Numbered from the stretch's first letter, positions 18,101-27,581 are shown. The stretch is DNA of 50,801 nucleotides from Streptomyces niphimycinicus (GCF_018883605.1 NZ_JAHLEM010000028.1:1-50801), one strand, 5' to 3'. Numbers and translations are program-made. Notes: generated by a model not told the origin, from the sequence alone.

Positions 18101-19553
18101 CCGGGCACGGGCCGAGAACATCGAGTTCTCCGCGCGCGACGTCTTCCGGCATCCGACGATCGGCCAGTTGGCGTCGGTGGCGGCCGGCATCGCCCCGACC
18201 GAGGTCACCGAGCTCACGAGCGCCGTCGTCGACCTCACGACGGAGCAACGGGCGGCGCTCCGCACGGCGCATCCGTCCATGACCGAGGTGCTGCCGGTGT
18301 CCCCGCTGCAGGAGGGCTTTCTCTTCCACTCCCTGCTGACCGGGCCGTCGTCGGACGCCTACGCCTCCCAGCTGACGTTCGACCTCGAGGGCCCGTTGGA
18401 CACCCGGGCCCTTCGGGCGGCCGGCGAGCAACTGCTCGTGCGCCACTCCAATCTGCGCGTGGCGTTCGCCCACGCGGAGCTGCCCGAAGCCGTTCAGGTG
18501 GTGTACGCGGATGTGGCGCTGCCCTGGGACCAGGTCGATCTGGCCGCTCAGCCGGACGAGAAGAGGGCGGCCGAGGCACGGCGGCTGGCCGCCGCGGACC
18601 GCGACAAGGGGTTCGACCTCGCTGCTCCGCCGCTGCTGCGTTTCCTCCTGCTCAGGCTCTCCCCCACCTCGTACCGGCTGGTGCTGACCGCGCACCACAT
18701 CCTCTGGGACGGATGGTCGACGTCCACGCTGGTCCAGGAGCTGTTCACGCTGTACTCCGGCGGTGCGCTGCCGCCGGTCGTGCCGTATCGCGGGTACCTG
18801 GGCTGGCTGGCCGCCCAGGACCGGAACGCCTCCCGGCGCGCGTGGTCCAGCGCCCTCGACGGGCTGGCCGCGCCCACCCTCGTGGCTCCCGGTGCGCCGC
18901 CGGCCGACCGCCATCATCAGGTCCGTTGCGATCTGAGCCCTGCTCTCGCCGAATCCGTGAACGCGTACGCGCGCACCCACGGAGTCACCGTGAACACACT
19001 GGTGCAGGTCGCCTGGGCCACCGTGCTGGGCCAGTTGACCGGGCTCGACGACGTGGTCTTCGGATGTTCGGTCTCGGGACGGGCGCCGGAGTTGCCGGGC
19101 AGTCAGCACATGGTCGGCCTGCTCACCAACACGATCCCGGTCCGCGTGCGCCGACGGCCGGACGAACCTCTCTCCGCGCTGGTCGGCCGGCTCCAGGCCG
19201 ACCAGGCCGAGCTGATGCCCCATCACTACCTGGGCCTCGGCGACATCCTGCGCAGCACCGACCTCGGCCCCGACCTCTTCGACAGCGCGATCATGTTCGT
19301 CAACTACTCCTTCGACCCGACCCGTTGGGCAGCGCCCCTCACCGATCTGAAGCTCACGGCCTTCGAGGTCGAGGACGACACCCACTACCCGCTGCGGCTG
19401 GCCGTGGTGCCCGGCCCGCCCTTCCACCTGCGGCTGGGGTACCACCCGGAGCTGTTCCGGCGCACGGACGCAGACCGCATGCTGTCGCGGCTGATCAGCG
19501 CCTTCGAGTCGATCGTCGCCGACGGGCCGGGCCGGCCGACGGACAGGCCCTAG
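15159..19553 (+). CDS. NRPS-1, domains C-A-T-C
   Basis: A 1464-residue peptide synthetase. The first C domain (about residues 5-430) has MHHALVDGYS and sits at the N-terminus with no upstream carrier, as in starter C domains that join an acyl group to the first amino acid. The A domain (about 460-925) has YTSGSTGRPKAVAVPH, YATGDL and NGKVDRRAL. Manual alignment gives specificity residues D-V-G-T-I-G-V-V-A-K, which I cannot assign; A5 reads YGVTEA, not YGPTE. The T domain has FFDLGGDSIAVV. The last C domain (about 1030-1460, VLPVSPLQEGFLFHSLL, HHILWDGWS) is complete but nothing follows it. NRPS-2 begins with A-T and no C, so the two proteins probably share a module. The natural donor for the first C domain is the methylsalicyl-type acyl group from the PKS in the same operon. 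Confidence 0.93.
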   Translation: MTDLARIPLSAAQRGVWFAHLLDPSQQTFNCAEYLAVDGALDIRLLRSAWARLRAEADVVRVRSIDSADGLWQLVEPPDDTELPLIDCSGSRDPEAAAHDWMQADLTRPVDLSRPPVSAFALLELAPDRYYFYYRMHHALVDGYSIRMIGKRLAALYSALADGRPDPGPKFAPLTVLIDEDRDYRASAQFQRDREYWTERFADRPGATRLPGWPRASEGDGPRRLTAPGALTASEVDGLHAIAAAAGVTWQIVLVAAIAAYTRRVTGQREVILGLPVAGRRSGASRRTPGMATNSIALRLRVDASRSLANLVAQVAEEVRGALRHERYRAEDLRRDLELEENGRPFIGPMINFMPGDPTLRFGEHPATAHNLASGPIVDLSVSVAESGDATGLTLVFEANPDSHDERGFLDHRDRLMAFLKKAAAAPDRSLSRVDTLLPKERQHLLTERNRTTRYVPPQTVPQLFARQAARTPDASAVRHDGRSWTYAELDAWSNALATDLRAQGLGPEEFAAIRLGRSPELIVAMLAVLKSGAAYVPVDPDYPAERIEYMLSDLAPGCVISAVAPPPDEPVEAPVTAATVDPAHPAYLIYTSGSTGRPKAVAVPHSAMRNFVLDHARRFGLNETSRALQFVSPSFDVATGDIWPTLLTGGCLVLAPEARTMGAETLLTLLAAERITHATIPPAMLAQLPHPELPDLAVLITGGERVDPEVVRRWGAGRRMVNVYGVTEAAVATTTSTLVPGTQAAIGRPIDNSQVYVLDSGLQPLPAGAPGQLFIAGTGLARGYVRRPGPTAERFLPCPYGLPGSRMYATGDLVQWRGDGELEFLGRIDDQVKVRGFRIEPGEIEAALMANPGVRTAVVIVREDQPGRPRLIAFVQPFPDHGTTPIQLRRFLGQSLPEYMVPSAVVLLEEIPLTPNGKVDRRALTMPVRTAEKADEPTAGSLESALCALFAEVLGVERVSVHDSFFDLGGDSIAVVPLVSRARAENIEFSARDVFRHPTIGQLASVAAGIAPTEVTELTSAVVDLTTEQRAALRTAHPSMTEVLPVSPLQEGFLFHSLLTGPSSDAYASQLTFDLEGPLDTRALRAAGEQLLVRHSNLRVAFAHAELPEAVQVVYADVALPWDQVDLAAQPDEKRAAEARRLAAADRDKGFDLAAPPLLRFLLLRLSPTSYRLVLTAHHILWDGWSTSTLVQELFTLYSGGALPPVVPYRGYLGWLAAQDRNASRRAWSSALDGLAAPTLVAPGAPPADRHHQVRCDLSPALAESVNAYARTHGVTVNTLVQVAWATVLGQLTGLDDVVFGCSVSGRAPELPGSQHMVGLLTNTIPVRVRRRPDEPLSALVGRLQADQAELMPHHYLGLGDILRSTDLGPDLFDSAIMFVNYSFDPTRWAAPLTDLKLTAFEVEDDTHYPLRLAVVPGPPFHLRLGYHPELFRRTDADRMLSRLISAFESIVADGPGRPTDRP

Positions 19554-19569
19554 ACAAGGTGGTTCTCGG

Positions 19570-20613
19570 TTGAATGTCACAGGCGTGTACCTCAAGAGCA
19601 TCGGGGCGCACGTGCCGCGCCCCGTCAGCATCGCGACCGCGGTCGAGGAGGGCCGCTACCCCGCCCAGGAGGCCGAGCTCCACGAGCTCGGCGGGGCCGC
19701 CGTCGCCGGCGACGTCCCGGCCCCCGAACTGGCCCTGCTCGCGGCACGCCAGGCGTTCGAGCGCGCCGGGCACCCTCCACAGGACGTCGACCTGCTCCTC
19801 TACGCGAGCTCCTGGCACCAGGGGCCCGACGGCTGGCAGCCGCAGTATCTGCTGCAACGCCGTCTCGTCGGCGCGGACGTGCTCGCAGTCGAGGTCAGAC
19901 AGGGCTGCAACGGGATGTTCGCCGCCCTGGAACTCGCCGCGGGCTACCTCGGCGGCAGCGACCGGGCACGCCACGCCCTGCTCGTCGCGGCCGACAACTT
20001 CGGCACACCCCTCATCGACAGATGGCGGATGGGCCCCGGCTATGTAGCGGGCGACGGGGCCAGCGCCGTGCTGCTCACCACCGAGCCGTCCTTCGCCCGG
20101 CTTCTGGCCGTGGGATCGATCTCGGTCCCGGAGGCGGAGCAGATGCACCGGGGCGCCGAGCCGCTCTTCCCTCCGGGGCCGACGCTGGGCCGCCGCCTGG
20201 ACTTCGCGGCACGCAACGCCGACTACAAACGTCAGGCGATCGGCGACGGGGTCGGGACCGCGGCGCTGATCCGCATCCACCAACAGACCCTGACCGTGGT
20301 CGAGCGCACGCTGGCCGAGGCCGGCGTCGGCATCGGTGACATCACGCGGGTCGCCTACATGAACTACTCCCGGGAGATCGTCGAGCAGCGGTGCATGGCC
20401 GCACTCGGGCTGGCCATGTCCCGCTCCACCTGGGAGTTCGGCCGGACCGTCGGCCATCTGGGCGCCAGCGACCAGATCATCTCGCTCGACCACCTGCTGG
20501 AGCAGGGCGGGCTGAAGCCGGGCGACCACATACTCATGCTGGGCGTCGGCCCCGGAGTGACCATCTCCTGCGCCGTCGTGGAGATCGTCGAACCGGCCCC
20601 GTGGCACAGCTGA
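19570..20613 (+). CDS. KAS III-like acyltransferase (ChlB3/CerJ-type)
   Basis: A 347-residue thiolase-fold protein of the FabH group. The nucleophile is Cys113 (RQGCNGMFAALE). The usual FabH His-Asn context is replaced by FGRTVGHLGASDQ, an Asp-containing form seen in KAS III enzymes that transfer acyl groups instead of condensing them. In chlorothricin biosynthesis such an enzyme (ChlB3) moves 6-methylsalicyl from its iterative PKS to a free ACP. This gene lies directly before a ChlB1-like PKS, and a free ACP lies at 28973-29254, so the same transfer is likely. It starts at TTG 19570, with AAGGTGG 7 nt upstream, 16 bp after the NRPS-1 stop. Confidence 0.87.
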   Translation: MNVTGVYLKSIGAHVPRPVSIATAVEEGRYPAQEAELHELGGAAVAGDVPAPELALLAARQAFERAGHPPQDVDLLLYASSWHQGPDGWQPQYLLQRRLVGADVLAVEVRQGCNGMFAALELAAGYLGGSDRARHALLVAADNFGTPLIDRWRMGPGYVAGDGASAVLLTTEPSFARLLAVGSISVPEAEQMHRGAEPLFPPGPTLGRRLDFAARNADYKRQAIGDGVGTAALIRIHQQTLTVVERTLAEAGVGIGDITRVAYMNYSREIVEQRCMAALGLAMSRSTWEFGRTVGHLGASDQIISLDHLLEQGGLKPGDHILMLGVGPGVTISCAVVEIVEPAPWHS

Positions 20614-20655
20614 ACGCGCAGTACACGACAACGTCGCAGGAGGCTAGGAGTCCAG

Positions 20656-23600
20656 ATGGAGCGCCATTCACCCGCATCGGAAGAAGACCGGGAGCCGGTG
20701 GCCATCATCGGCCTCGCGTGCCGGTTCGCCGGTGACGCCGAGTCACCCGAGGCGTTCTGGGACATGCTGATCACGGGCCGGGACGGCATTACGAACGCGC
20801 CCGCGGAGCGCTGGGAGTCCTACCGGGGTCTGGGCCCGGACTACGCGTCGGCGGTACGGCAGGCCGACGTGCCCGGAGGGTTTCTCGGCGACATCGCGGG
20901 GTTCGACTCGGCGTTCTTCGGGCTGACCCCCCGTGAGGCCGAACTCATGGACCCGCAGCAGCGACTGCTGCTGGAACTGGCCTGGGAAGCCCTGGAGCAC
21001 GCGGGTGTCCCACCGCGGGACCTGGCCGGTGGCGACACCGGGGTGTTCGTCGGTATCGGGTCCGACGACTACGGCCGACGCATGCTGGAGGACCTGCCGA
21101 GCATCGAGGCATGGACCGGGATCGGCAGTTCGATGTGCGCGGCGGCCAACCGCATCTCGCACCTGCTCGATCTGCGCGGTCCGAGTCTGGCTGTCGACAC
21201 CGCGTGCTCCGCGTCGCTGGTCGCCACACACCTGGCGTGCCAGAGCCTCCGCGCGGGCGAGTGCTCACTGGCGCTCGTCGGCGGCGTCAACCTCATCATC
21301 TCGCCGGGGCTGACCCTGACCCTGCGGGCCGCCGGAGCCACGGCCTCCGATGGACGCTGCAAGCCGTTCGACGCGTCGGCCGACGGGTACGGGCGCGGCG
21401 AGGGTGGCGGGCTGCTCGTACTCAAGACGCTGTCCGCGGCCCAGCGGGACGGCGATCGTGTGCTCGCGGTGATCCGCGGCGGAGCCGTCCAGCAGGACGG
21501 CCACACCAACGGGATCATGGCACCCAGCGGTGACGCCCAGCGCGCCCTCGTCGCCGAGGCGTGTCGGCGGGCCGGGGTCACCCCCGAATCCGTGGGCTAC
21601 GTCGAGGCGCACGGCACCGGCACCGGTCTCGGAGACCCGCTCGAGGCCGGGGCGCTCAGCGCCGTATACGGACGCGGCCGCCCGTCCGGCAGGCCCTGCC
21701 TGATCGGGTCGGTGAAGCCGAACATCGGCCATCTGGAGGCCGGCGCCGGAGTGGCGAGCCTGATCAAGGCGACGCTCGCCCTGGCGAACGAGGAGATTCC
21801 GCCCAGCCTGAACTTCAGCACGGGCAACCCTGCCATCGGCTGGGACGGCTCCGGGCTGAGTGTCGTCACCCGGCGCACGCGCTGGCCCCGGACCGACCGG
21901 CCACGCCGCGCCGGGGTCTCCGGTTTCGGCTACGGCGGAACGATCAGTCACCTTCTGCTGGAAGAGGCGCCCCTGCCGTCCGAGTACACCGAACGTCAGG
22001 AACTGGCTGCCGGCGTATGGACGTTGTACCCGCTGTCGGCCGCATCCGAGACGGCACTGCGGGCCACGGCCGAGCGGCTGGCGGAGGTGATCGCCGGGGC
22101 GGAGCCGCCGCTCGGCGCCGTGGGGCACACTCTCGCACGACGCAGATCCCATCTGGAGCACCGGGCCGCGATCGTGGCGGCCGACCGGGCGGATCTCGTC
22201 GGCAAGCTGCACGCGGTCGCCGAGGGGACACCCGCGCGCGGGACCATGGGCGGCACCAGCGACGACGGCCGTGACACGGGTGTGGTGTGGGTCTTCTCCG
22301 GACACGGCTCGCAGTGGCCCGGCATGGGACGCGAACTCCTGGCCTCCGAGCCCGCCTTCGCCTCGGCCCTGGACGAACTGGATCCGGTTTTCGTCGAAGA
22401 GGCCGGCCTCTCCGCACGGGATCTGATCCTCTCCGACGACCTGAGCGGCGTCGACCGCATCCAGATGGCGATCTTCGTGATGCAGGTGGGCCTAACGGCA
22501 GTCTGGCGCGCCTACGGCGTCGCTCCGGCCGCGGTGATCGGGCACTCCGTGGGCGAGATCGCGGCCGCCGTCGCCTGCGGCGGTCTGTCCCCGCAGGACG
22601 GCGCCCGGCTGAGCTGCCGCCGGTCCGGGCTGCTGCGCAAGGTGGCGGGCGCGGGGGCGATGGCGATGGCGAGCCTGCCGTTCGCGACGGCACACGAGCG
22701 GCTCGCCGGCCGTACGGACGTGGTGGCCGCCATCTCGGCCTCCTCCGGTTCGACGGTGATCTCGGGCAGTCCTGACGCGGTCGAGAAGCTGATCGAGCAG
22801 TGGAGCGACGACACGGTCCAGATGCGGCGAGTCGCCTCGGACGTGGCCTTTCACAGCCCCCAGATGGACGACTTGGTCGACGAGTTGGCGGCCGCCGCCG
22901 ATCTGTCGCCCCGGCGGCCGCAGGTGCCGATGTACCGCACGGCCATGCCCGACCCGCGTGCCGCCGACGAGCTGAACGGCGCCTACTGGGCGGCGAACCT
23001 GCGCAACCCCGTACTGCTGACCAGCGCCACGCTTGCCGCGGTCGAGGACGGCCACCGGACCTTCATCGAGATCTCGCCGCACCCGGTGGTCGCGCACTCG
23101 GTGCGCGAAACGCTCGCCGAGCACGACGCGGACAACGGCTTCGTCGGGAGCACCCTGCGCCGCGACACGAACGAACGGGAGTCGCTGCTGACCGCCCTGG
23201 GGGCGGCACACTGCCGCGGCGTCGACATCGACTGGTCCCGGCTGCACCCGTCCCGGGAGCTGGTCATGCTGCCGCCGGTCGCCTGGCGGCGACAGCGCCA
23301 CTGGCACGGTGCGGAGGTCACCGCGGTGGGGCAGGGGCTCCAGCACGATGTCGACTCGGGTGCCCTGCTCGGGTCCGAGGTACCGGTGGCCGGCCGGTCG
23401 TTGCGGCTGTGGCGCACCCTCCTGGACGAGGCCGCCCGCCCCTACCCGGGCCACCACACCGTCAACGGGACCGAGATCGTACCGGCCGCGGTGGTGCTCG
23501 CCACCTTCATGGCCGCGGCGGACAGCACGGCCCTCGACGATGTCGTGCTCAGACTGCCGCTCGTCGTGGCGGAGCGCCGCGAGGTCCAAGTGACCGCCGA

Positions 23601-25755
23601 GGGGAACGAGGTGCAGCTGGCTTCGGCGACGGACGACGGTGGCTGGCTGACCCATTCGACGGCCGTCGCGTCCGAAGGCGGCCCGGAGGCGGCCGCCCGG
23701 GTACGGGGGCTGCGGGCCGCCGACCCCGAGGAGGTTGTCCGCCGCCTCGCCCAGGTCGGCGTGCCCACCATGGCGTTCTCCTGGACCGTCGAGGAACTGC
23801 TGCGCGGTGACGCGGGGCTGCGGGCCCGCGTCCAGGTCGGCCCGGCGACGTCCTGGGCGCCTGTGCTCGACGCGGCGCTGTCGGTCGCCCCCGCCGTCTA
23901 CGCCGGCGACCCGACCCTGCGCATGGTGGCGGGCATAGGGCTGGTACGCACCGGCCCACAGCCGCCGGAGACCGTCGACATCGAGGTCACCGAGCAGGAC
24001 GAGGTGCTCGACGTGGTGATACGGGACCCCTCCGGTGAGGTGGTGGCCCGGCTGTCCCAGGTGCGTTATGCGGCGGTGAACGCCCGCACCACCCGTCCGC
24101 TGGACCTGGTGCACGAAGTGACCTGGCAGCCACTGGAGTTGCCGGACCCCACGCCAGAACGCGAGCTGGTGCTGCTCGATGTCGAGCCCGGTCTGGTGGC
24201 GGCGTTGCGCGCGTCCGGTGCGCACTGCCGGGTCGTGCACGGCCCCGACGAACTGGCGGAACTCGGCGGCCCCGTCGACGTCGTGGTGCAGGCCGCCGCG
24301 CCGGAGGCGGGCGTGTCCGTGCCCGAGGCGGCCGCACGTTCCGCGTGGCGTCTACTGGACACCGTCCAGCAGACGCCCGGATCGAGCGGCGCGCGGCTGT
24401 GGTGCGTCACCGTCGGGGTGCGTGAGAGCGTAGCCGCGGGGCACATCGCGCAGGCGCCGCTGTGGGGCCTGGGCCGGGTACTGGCAACGGAGTACGGCGA
24501 CACATGGGGCGGGATCGTCGACCTCCCGGCAGACCGTCCGGCCGATGCGGCGGCGACACTGCTTCAGGTCGTGCGCTGCGCGCCGCGGCAGGACGTGATC
24601 GGGTTGCGCGCGGGAGTGGTGACCACGGCCGAGCTGCGGCGCACCGAAGCCGCGCGGAGCCTGCGCCCGCTGGCGTGCAGGCCCGAAGGGACCTATCTGA
24701 TCACAGGCGGGCTGGGACGGCTCGGCCTGGAAGTTGCCCGGTGGCTGGCCGAGCGGGGCGCCCGGCGACTCGTACTGGCGGGACGCCGGGGGCTGCCGGA
24801 CCGGCCGGAGTGGGACGCGGCGCACGAGCCCGATGTCCGCCGGCAGATCGAGGGCGTCCGTGCGTTGGAGGCGATGGGGGTCACGGTGCGCGTCGTGGCG
24901 CTCGACGTGGCCGACTCCGCGTCGGTGGCGCACGCCCTGCTGGAGTCGCCCGAGGCCCGGGGGCTGCCACCCATCAGCGGCGTCGTGCACGCCGCCGGTG
25001 TCCTGGACAACCGTATGGCGGCCCATGTCGACGAAGCGTCCGTACGGTCGGTGCTGCGCCCCAAGGTCGACGGGGCCTGGGTCCTGCACACGTTCTTTCC
25101 ACCCGGGACCGTCGACTTCTTCGTCCTGTTCTCCTCCTGCGGCCACCTGTTGGGGCTGCCGGGGCAGGCGGCCTACGGGGCGGCCAACGCCTTTCTCGAC
25201 GCTCTGGCGGCACACCGGGGCGACGCCCTCAGCCTGGGCTGGACGTCCTGGCAGGGGCTGGGCATGGCGGTCAACGACCAGGTCGACCGCGGCCTGCGGG
25301 CGCAGGGCGTCACCACCGTCTCCGCGTCCGAGGCGTTCGCCGCCTGGGACATCGCCGCTCAGATCGGCCCCGGGCACTACCCGGTACTGGGCACCCTGCC
25401 ACTCGAGGCCGGCATGGACCGCGCGCCGGTCCTGAGCGGGTTGTCCGAGGTACCCGTGGACGACGCGCCGGCGGGGCTGCCGGACAGCCTGGCCGATCTG
25501 CCCGCCGACGCCCTTCGGGAGCGGGTGCTGGAGATCGTCGGGGAGCAGATAACCGAGGAGATGCGGCTGGCCGCGGCCGTGCTCGATGTCCGACGGCCGC
25601 TCGTGGAGCAGGGCATGGACTCCGTGATGACCATCATGGTCCGGCGACGGCTGGAGAAGCGGTTCGGGCAGACGCTGCCGTCGGCACTGCTGTGGCAGCA
25701 GCCGACCGTGACCGCCATCACCGAACACCTGGTGGAGCGGCTCTCCGCCGGCTGA
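20656..25755 (+). CDS. Iterative type I PKS, 6-methylsalicylate-synthase type (KS-AT-DH/TH-KR-ACP)
   Basis: A 1699-residue single-module PKS. KS: residues about 15-430, Cys184 in VDTACSASL, EAHGTGT and KPNIGH. AT: about 540-840, GHSVGEIAA. DH/thioester-hydrolase-like: about 890-1170, His in HHTVNGTEIVP. KR: about 1345-1520, GGLGRLGLEVA and the Ser/Tyr pair in FSSCG...QAAYGAAN. ACP: about 1610-1695, Ser1656 in MDSVMT. There is no TE, so release needs another protein, consistent with the KAS III-like gene 42 bp upstream. This architecture is that of bacterial methylsalicylate/orsellinate-type synthases (ChlB1, AviM, MdpB group). A KR is present, so a reduced product such as 6-methylsalicylate is more likely than orsellinate. 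A broken paralogue of its C-terminus lies at 3568-4167. AGGAG lies 5 nt before the ATG. Confidence 0.93.
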   Translation: MERHSPASEEDREPVAIIGLACRFAGDAESPEAFWDMLITGRDGITNAPAERWESYRGLGPDYASAVRQADVPGGFLGDIAGFDSAFFGLTPREAELMDPQQRLLLELAWEALEHAGVPPRDLAGGDTGVFVGIGSDDYGRRMLEDLPSIEAWTGIGSSMCAAANRISHLLDLRGPSLAVDTACSASLVATHLACQSLRAGECSLALVGGVNLIISPGLTLTLRAAGATASDGRCKPFDASADGYGRGEGGGLLVLKTLSAAQRDGDRVLAVIRGGAVQQDGHTNGIMAPSGDAQRALVAEACRRAGVTPESVGYVEAHGTGTGLGDPLEAGALSAVYGRGRPSGRPCLIGSVKPNIGHLEAGAGVASLIKATLALANEEIPPSLNFSTGNPAIGWDGSGLSVVTRRTRWPRTDRPRRAGVSGFGYGGTISHLLLEEAPLPSEYTERQELAAGVWTLYPLSAASETALRATAERLAEVIAGAEPPLGAVGHTLARRRSHLEHRAAIVAADRADLVGKLHAVAEGTPARGTMGGTSDDGRDTGVVWVFSGHGSQWPGMGRELLASEPAFASALDELDPVFVEEAGLSARDLILSDDLSGVDRIQMAIFVMQVGLTAVWRAYGVAPAAVIGHSVGEIAAAVACGGLSPQDGARLSCRRSGLLRKVAGAGAMAMASLPFATAHERLAGRTDVVAAISASSGSTVISGSPDAVEKLIEQWSDDTVQMRRVASDVAFHSPQMDDLVDELAAAADLSPRRPQVPMYRTAMPDPRAADELNGAYWAANLRNPVLLTSATLAAVEDGHRTFIEISPHPVVAHSVRETLAEHDADNGFVGSTLRRDTNERESLLTALGAAHCRGVDIDWSRLHPSRELVMLPPVAWRRQRHWHGAEVTAVGQGLQHDVDSGALLGSEVPVAGRSLRLWRTLLDEAARPYPGHHTVNGTEIVPAAVVLATFMAAADSTALDDVVLRLPLVVAERREVQVTAEGNEVQLASATDDGGWLTHSTAVASEGGPEAAARVRGLRAADPEEVVRRLAQVGVPTMAFSWTVEELLRGDAGLRARVQVGPATSWAPVLDAALSVAPAVYAGDPTLRMVAGIGLVRTGPQPPETVDIEVTEQDEVLDVVIRDPSGEVVARLSQVRYAAVNARTTRPLDLVHEVTWQPLELPDPTPERELVLLDVEPGLVAALRASGAHCRVVHGPDELAELGGPVDVVVQAAAPEAGVSVPEAAARSAWRLLDTVQQTPGSSGARLWCVTVGVRESVAAGHIAQAPLWGLGRVLATEYGDTWGGIVDLPADRPADAAATLLQVVRCAPRQDVIGLRAGVVTTAELRRTEAARSLRPLACRPEGTYLITGGLGRLGLEVARWLAERGARRLVLAGRRGLPDRPEWDAAHEPDVRRQIEGVRALEAMGVTVRVVALDVADSASVAHALLESPEARGLPPISGVVHAAGVLDNRMAAHVDEASVRSVLRPKVDGAWVLHTFFPPGTVDFFVLFSSCGHLLGLPGQAAYGAANAFLDALAAHRGDALSLGWTSWQGLGMAVNDQVDRGLRAQGVTTVSASEAFAAWDIAAQIGPGHYPVLGTLPLEAGMDRAPVLSGLSEVPVDDAPAGLPDSLADLPADALRERVLEIVGEQITEEMRLAAAVLDVRRPLVEQGMDSVMTIMVRRRLEKRFGQTLPSALLWQQPTVTAITEHLVERLSAG

Positions 25756-25761
25756 TGCGGG

Positions 25762-25786
25762 ACACACGAATGGGGCCCGGCCGTTC
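25762..25786. terminator. Left arm and loop of a terminator split by an IS element
   Basis: Positions 25762-25782 form a 21-nt arm exactly complementary to 27580-27600; GTTC at 25783-25786 was the loop. Rejoined without the IS, they make a perfect 21-bp hairpin between the convergent PKS and halogenase operons. The arm starts 6 bp after the PKS stop. Confidence 0.85.
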
Positions 25787-25788
25787 GG
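25781..25788. repeat. 8-bp target-site duplication, left copy
   Basis: CCGTTCGG flanks the IS1182-type element here and again at 27574-27581. It spans the loop of the interrupted terminator. Confidence 0.85.
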
Positions 25789-27573
25789 ACACTGTTGGCA
25801 AATAGTTCGGCCCCTGTGCGTGACGTCGGCCTTCATCACCTGGTTGTGGGTGGTGAAGGCCGATGGTGCGTTGTGGGGAGGGTGTCGGTGTCGCTGCGGG
25901 AACCGGGGCTGGGTGAGATTCCGGCGGAGACGGAGCGGGTGGCTCGGGCAGTGTGTCCGGACGGCACGCTGGCGATGCGGCTGCGCGATGAGTTCGCGGA
26001 GGTCTTCTCCGGGGAGGCGTTCGCCTCCCTGTTCCCATGCCGGGGTCGTCCAGCGGTCCCGCCGAGGGCATTAGCGCTGGTCACGGTGTTGCAATTCGCT
26101 GAAGGACTGTCGGATCGGCAGGCCGCTACCGCGGTGCGGGTGAGGATCGACTGGAAGTACGCGCTCGGGCTGGAGCTGACCGATACCGGCTTCGACTACT
26201 CGGTACTCAGCGAGTTCCGAGCCCGCCTGGTGAAGGGCCAGATGGCCGATGAACTCTTCGAGCAGGTGCTCCGGGCGGCCAAGGACCGGGGGCTGCTGAA
26301 GACATCGGGCCGGGCCCGGACCGATTCTGCCCGGGTCCTGGCGGCGATCCGGGCGGTCAACCATGCGGAGATGGTCGGGGAGACACTGCGGGCGGCCTTG
26401 AACGCGCTCGCCGCAGCGTGCCCGCGGTGGCTGGCCGCGCAGGTGGATACGGAGTGGTTCGACCGCTATGGGCACCGGGTGGAAGAAGCGAGGCTGCCCC
26501 GGAGCAAGGATAAGCGCGAGGCGTGGGTCGGGCAGGCCGGGGCCGACGGGATGCGCCTGTTGGAAGCGGTCTTCTCCCCGCAGGCTCCGCGCGAGGCACG
26601 ATCGCTGGAGGCGGTCGAACTGCTGCGGCAGATCTGGGTGCACAACTTCCAGATCGTTGACGGCGCCGTCCGCCGACGGGACGCGAAGAACGTGCCTCCG
26701 GGCCGGTTACGGCCCTTCTCACCATACGACACCGACGCTCGCGCCGGCGCCAAGCGAGGCACCATCTGGACCGGCTACCTGGTGCAGCTGACCGAGACAT
26801 GCGAGCCGGACGCGCCCAACTTGATCACGCATGTCGCCACCACCAACGCGTCCGTGAACGACGTGAAAATGATCGATGCCATCCACGCTGACCTGCGTGC
26901 TCACGGCAGGCTCCCCGCCGTGCACCTCGTCGACGCGAACTACATCGACGCCCAGGGCCTGGCCGACGCCGAAGAAGCGGGCATCAAACTCGTGGGGCCG
27001 ATCCAGCACAACACCACCGCCCAGTCATCCGGCACCTTCGCCACCGACGCCTTCACCGTGGACTGGGAGAACAAGCGAGTCACCTGCCCCAACGGCAAGG
27101 CCGCCGACCACTGGTATCCGCGTGTCTCCTCGCACGGAATCCCAGTGATCCGGGTCCGGTTTCCCGCAGCCACCTGCCGGTCCTGCCCGGACGTGAACGA
27201 CTGCGCGCCGTCCAAGGCCGGCAGGGGCCGGGAGATCATGCTGCGGGAGAAGGCCGCTCACGAGGCCATGAGGAAGAACCGTGCTGCCCAGCGGGACCCC
27301 GAGTGGTGGAGCGTCTACCAGCACCGACAGGGCATCGAGGCCACCGTCTCCCAAGGCGTCCGGGCCTTCGGCCTCCGGCGGTCCCGCTACCGGGGCCACC
27401 CCAAAACCCGGCTTCAGCACCTCTTCACCGCCGCCGCGATGAACCTCGCCCGGCTCGATGCCTGGACCACCGGAACCCCCAGAGCCGGAACCCGTACCTC
27501 CCGCTTCGAACGACTGCGTCCCGCTACCTGACGGCAGCGGGACGCAGTCGGGGGCCTCAATTGCCAACAGTGT
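25789..27573. mobile_element. IS1182-type insertion sequence inside a terminator loop
   Basis: A 1785-bp element with perfect 13-bp terminal inverted repeats (ACACTGTTGGCAA at 25789-25801 and its complement at 27561-27573). It is flanked by the direct repeat CCGTTCGG. It carries one intact transposase gene on the plus strand. The clean ends and intact gene suggest a recent arrival. Confidence 0.88.
25888..27531 (+). CDS. IS1182-family transposase
   Basis: A 547-residue transposase. The N-terminal domain reads FAEVFSGEAFASLFPCRGRPAVPPRALALVTVLQF with DRQAATAVRVRIDWKYALG, the conserved IS1182 N-terminal helix region. The DDE core includes RTDSARVLAAIR (first Asp), VHLVDANYID (second Asp) and QHRQGIEATVSQGVRAFGLRRSRYRG (Glu). 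A Cys-rich finger (CPNGKAADHWYP, AATCRSCPDVNDC) is typical of the family. The GTG at 25888 is chosen for the GGAGG 6 nt upstream; the frame stays open upstream to the IS end. It moves the element and has no role in the cluster, but read-through from it could reach the halogenase on the antisense strand. Confidence 0.9.
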   Translation: MSLREPGLGEIPAETERVARAVCPDGTLAMRLRDEFAEVFSGEAFASLFPCRGRPAVPPRALALVTVLQFAEGLSDRQAATAVRVRIDWKYALGLELTDTGFDYSVLSEFRARLVKGQMADELFEQVLRAAKDRGLLKTSGRARTDSARVLAAIRAVNHAEMVGETLRAALNALAAACPRWLAAQVDTEWFDRYGHRVEEARLPRSKDKREAWVGQAGADGMRLLEAVFSPQAPREARSLEAVELLRQIWVHNFQIVDGAVRRRDAKNVPPGRLRPFSPYDTDARAGAKRGTIWTGYLVQLTETCEPDAPNLITHVATTNASVNDVKMIDAIHADLRAHGRLPAVHLVDANYIDAQGLADAEEAGIKLVGPIQHNTTAQSSGTFATDAFTVDWENKRVTCPNGKAADHWYPRVSSHGIPVIRVRFPAATCRSCPDVNDCAPSKAGRGREIMLREKAAHEAMRKNRAAQRDPEWWSVYQHRQGIEATVSQGVRAFGLRRSRYRGHPKTRLQHLFTAAAMNLARLDAWTTGTPRAGTRTSRFERLRPAT

Positions 27574-27581
27574 CCGTTCGG
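27574..27581. repeat. 8-bp target-site duplication, right copy
   Basis: CCGTTCGG, identical and in the same orientation as 25781-25788. It directly follows the right inverted repeat. Confidence 0.85.

Noticed and set aside
18260..19553. Last domain of NRPS-1 considered as an epimerisation domain, since it follows a GGDS carrier
   Set aside because: Its HHILWDGWS and VLPVSPLQEGFLFHSLL fit a condensation domain, and the downstream protein lacks one. I did not see E-domain-specific motifs.
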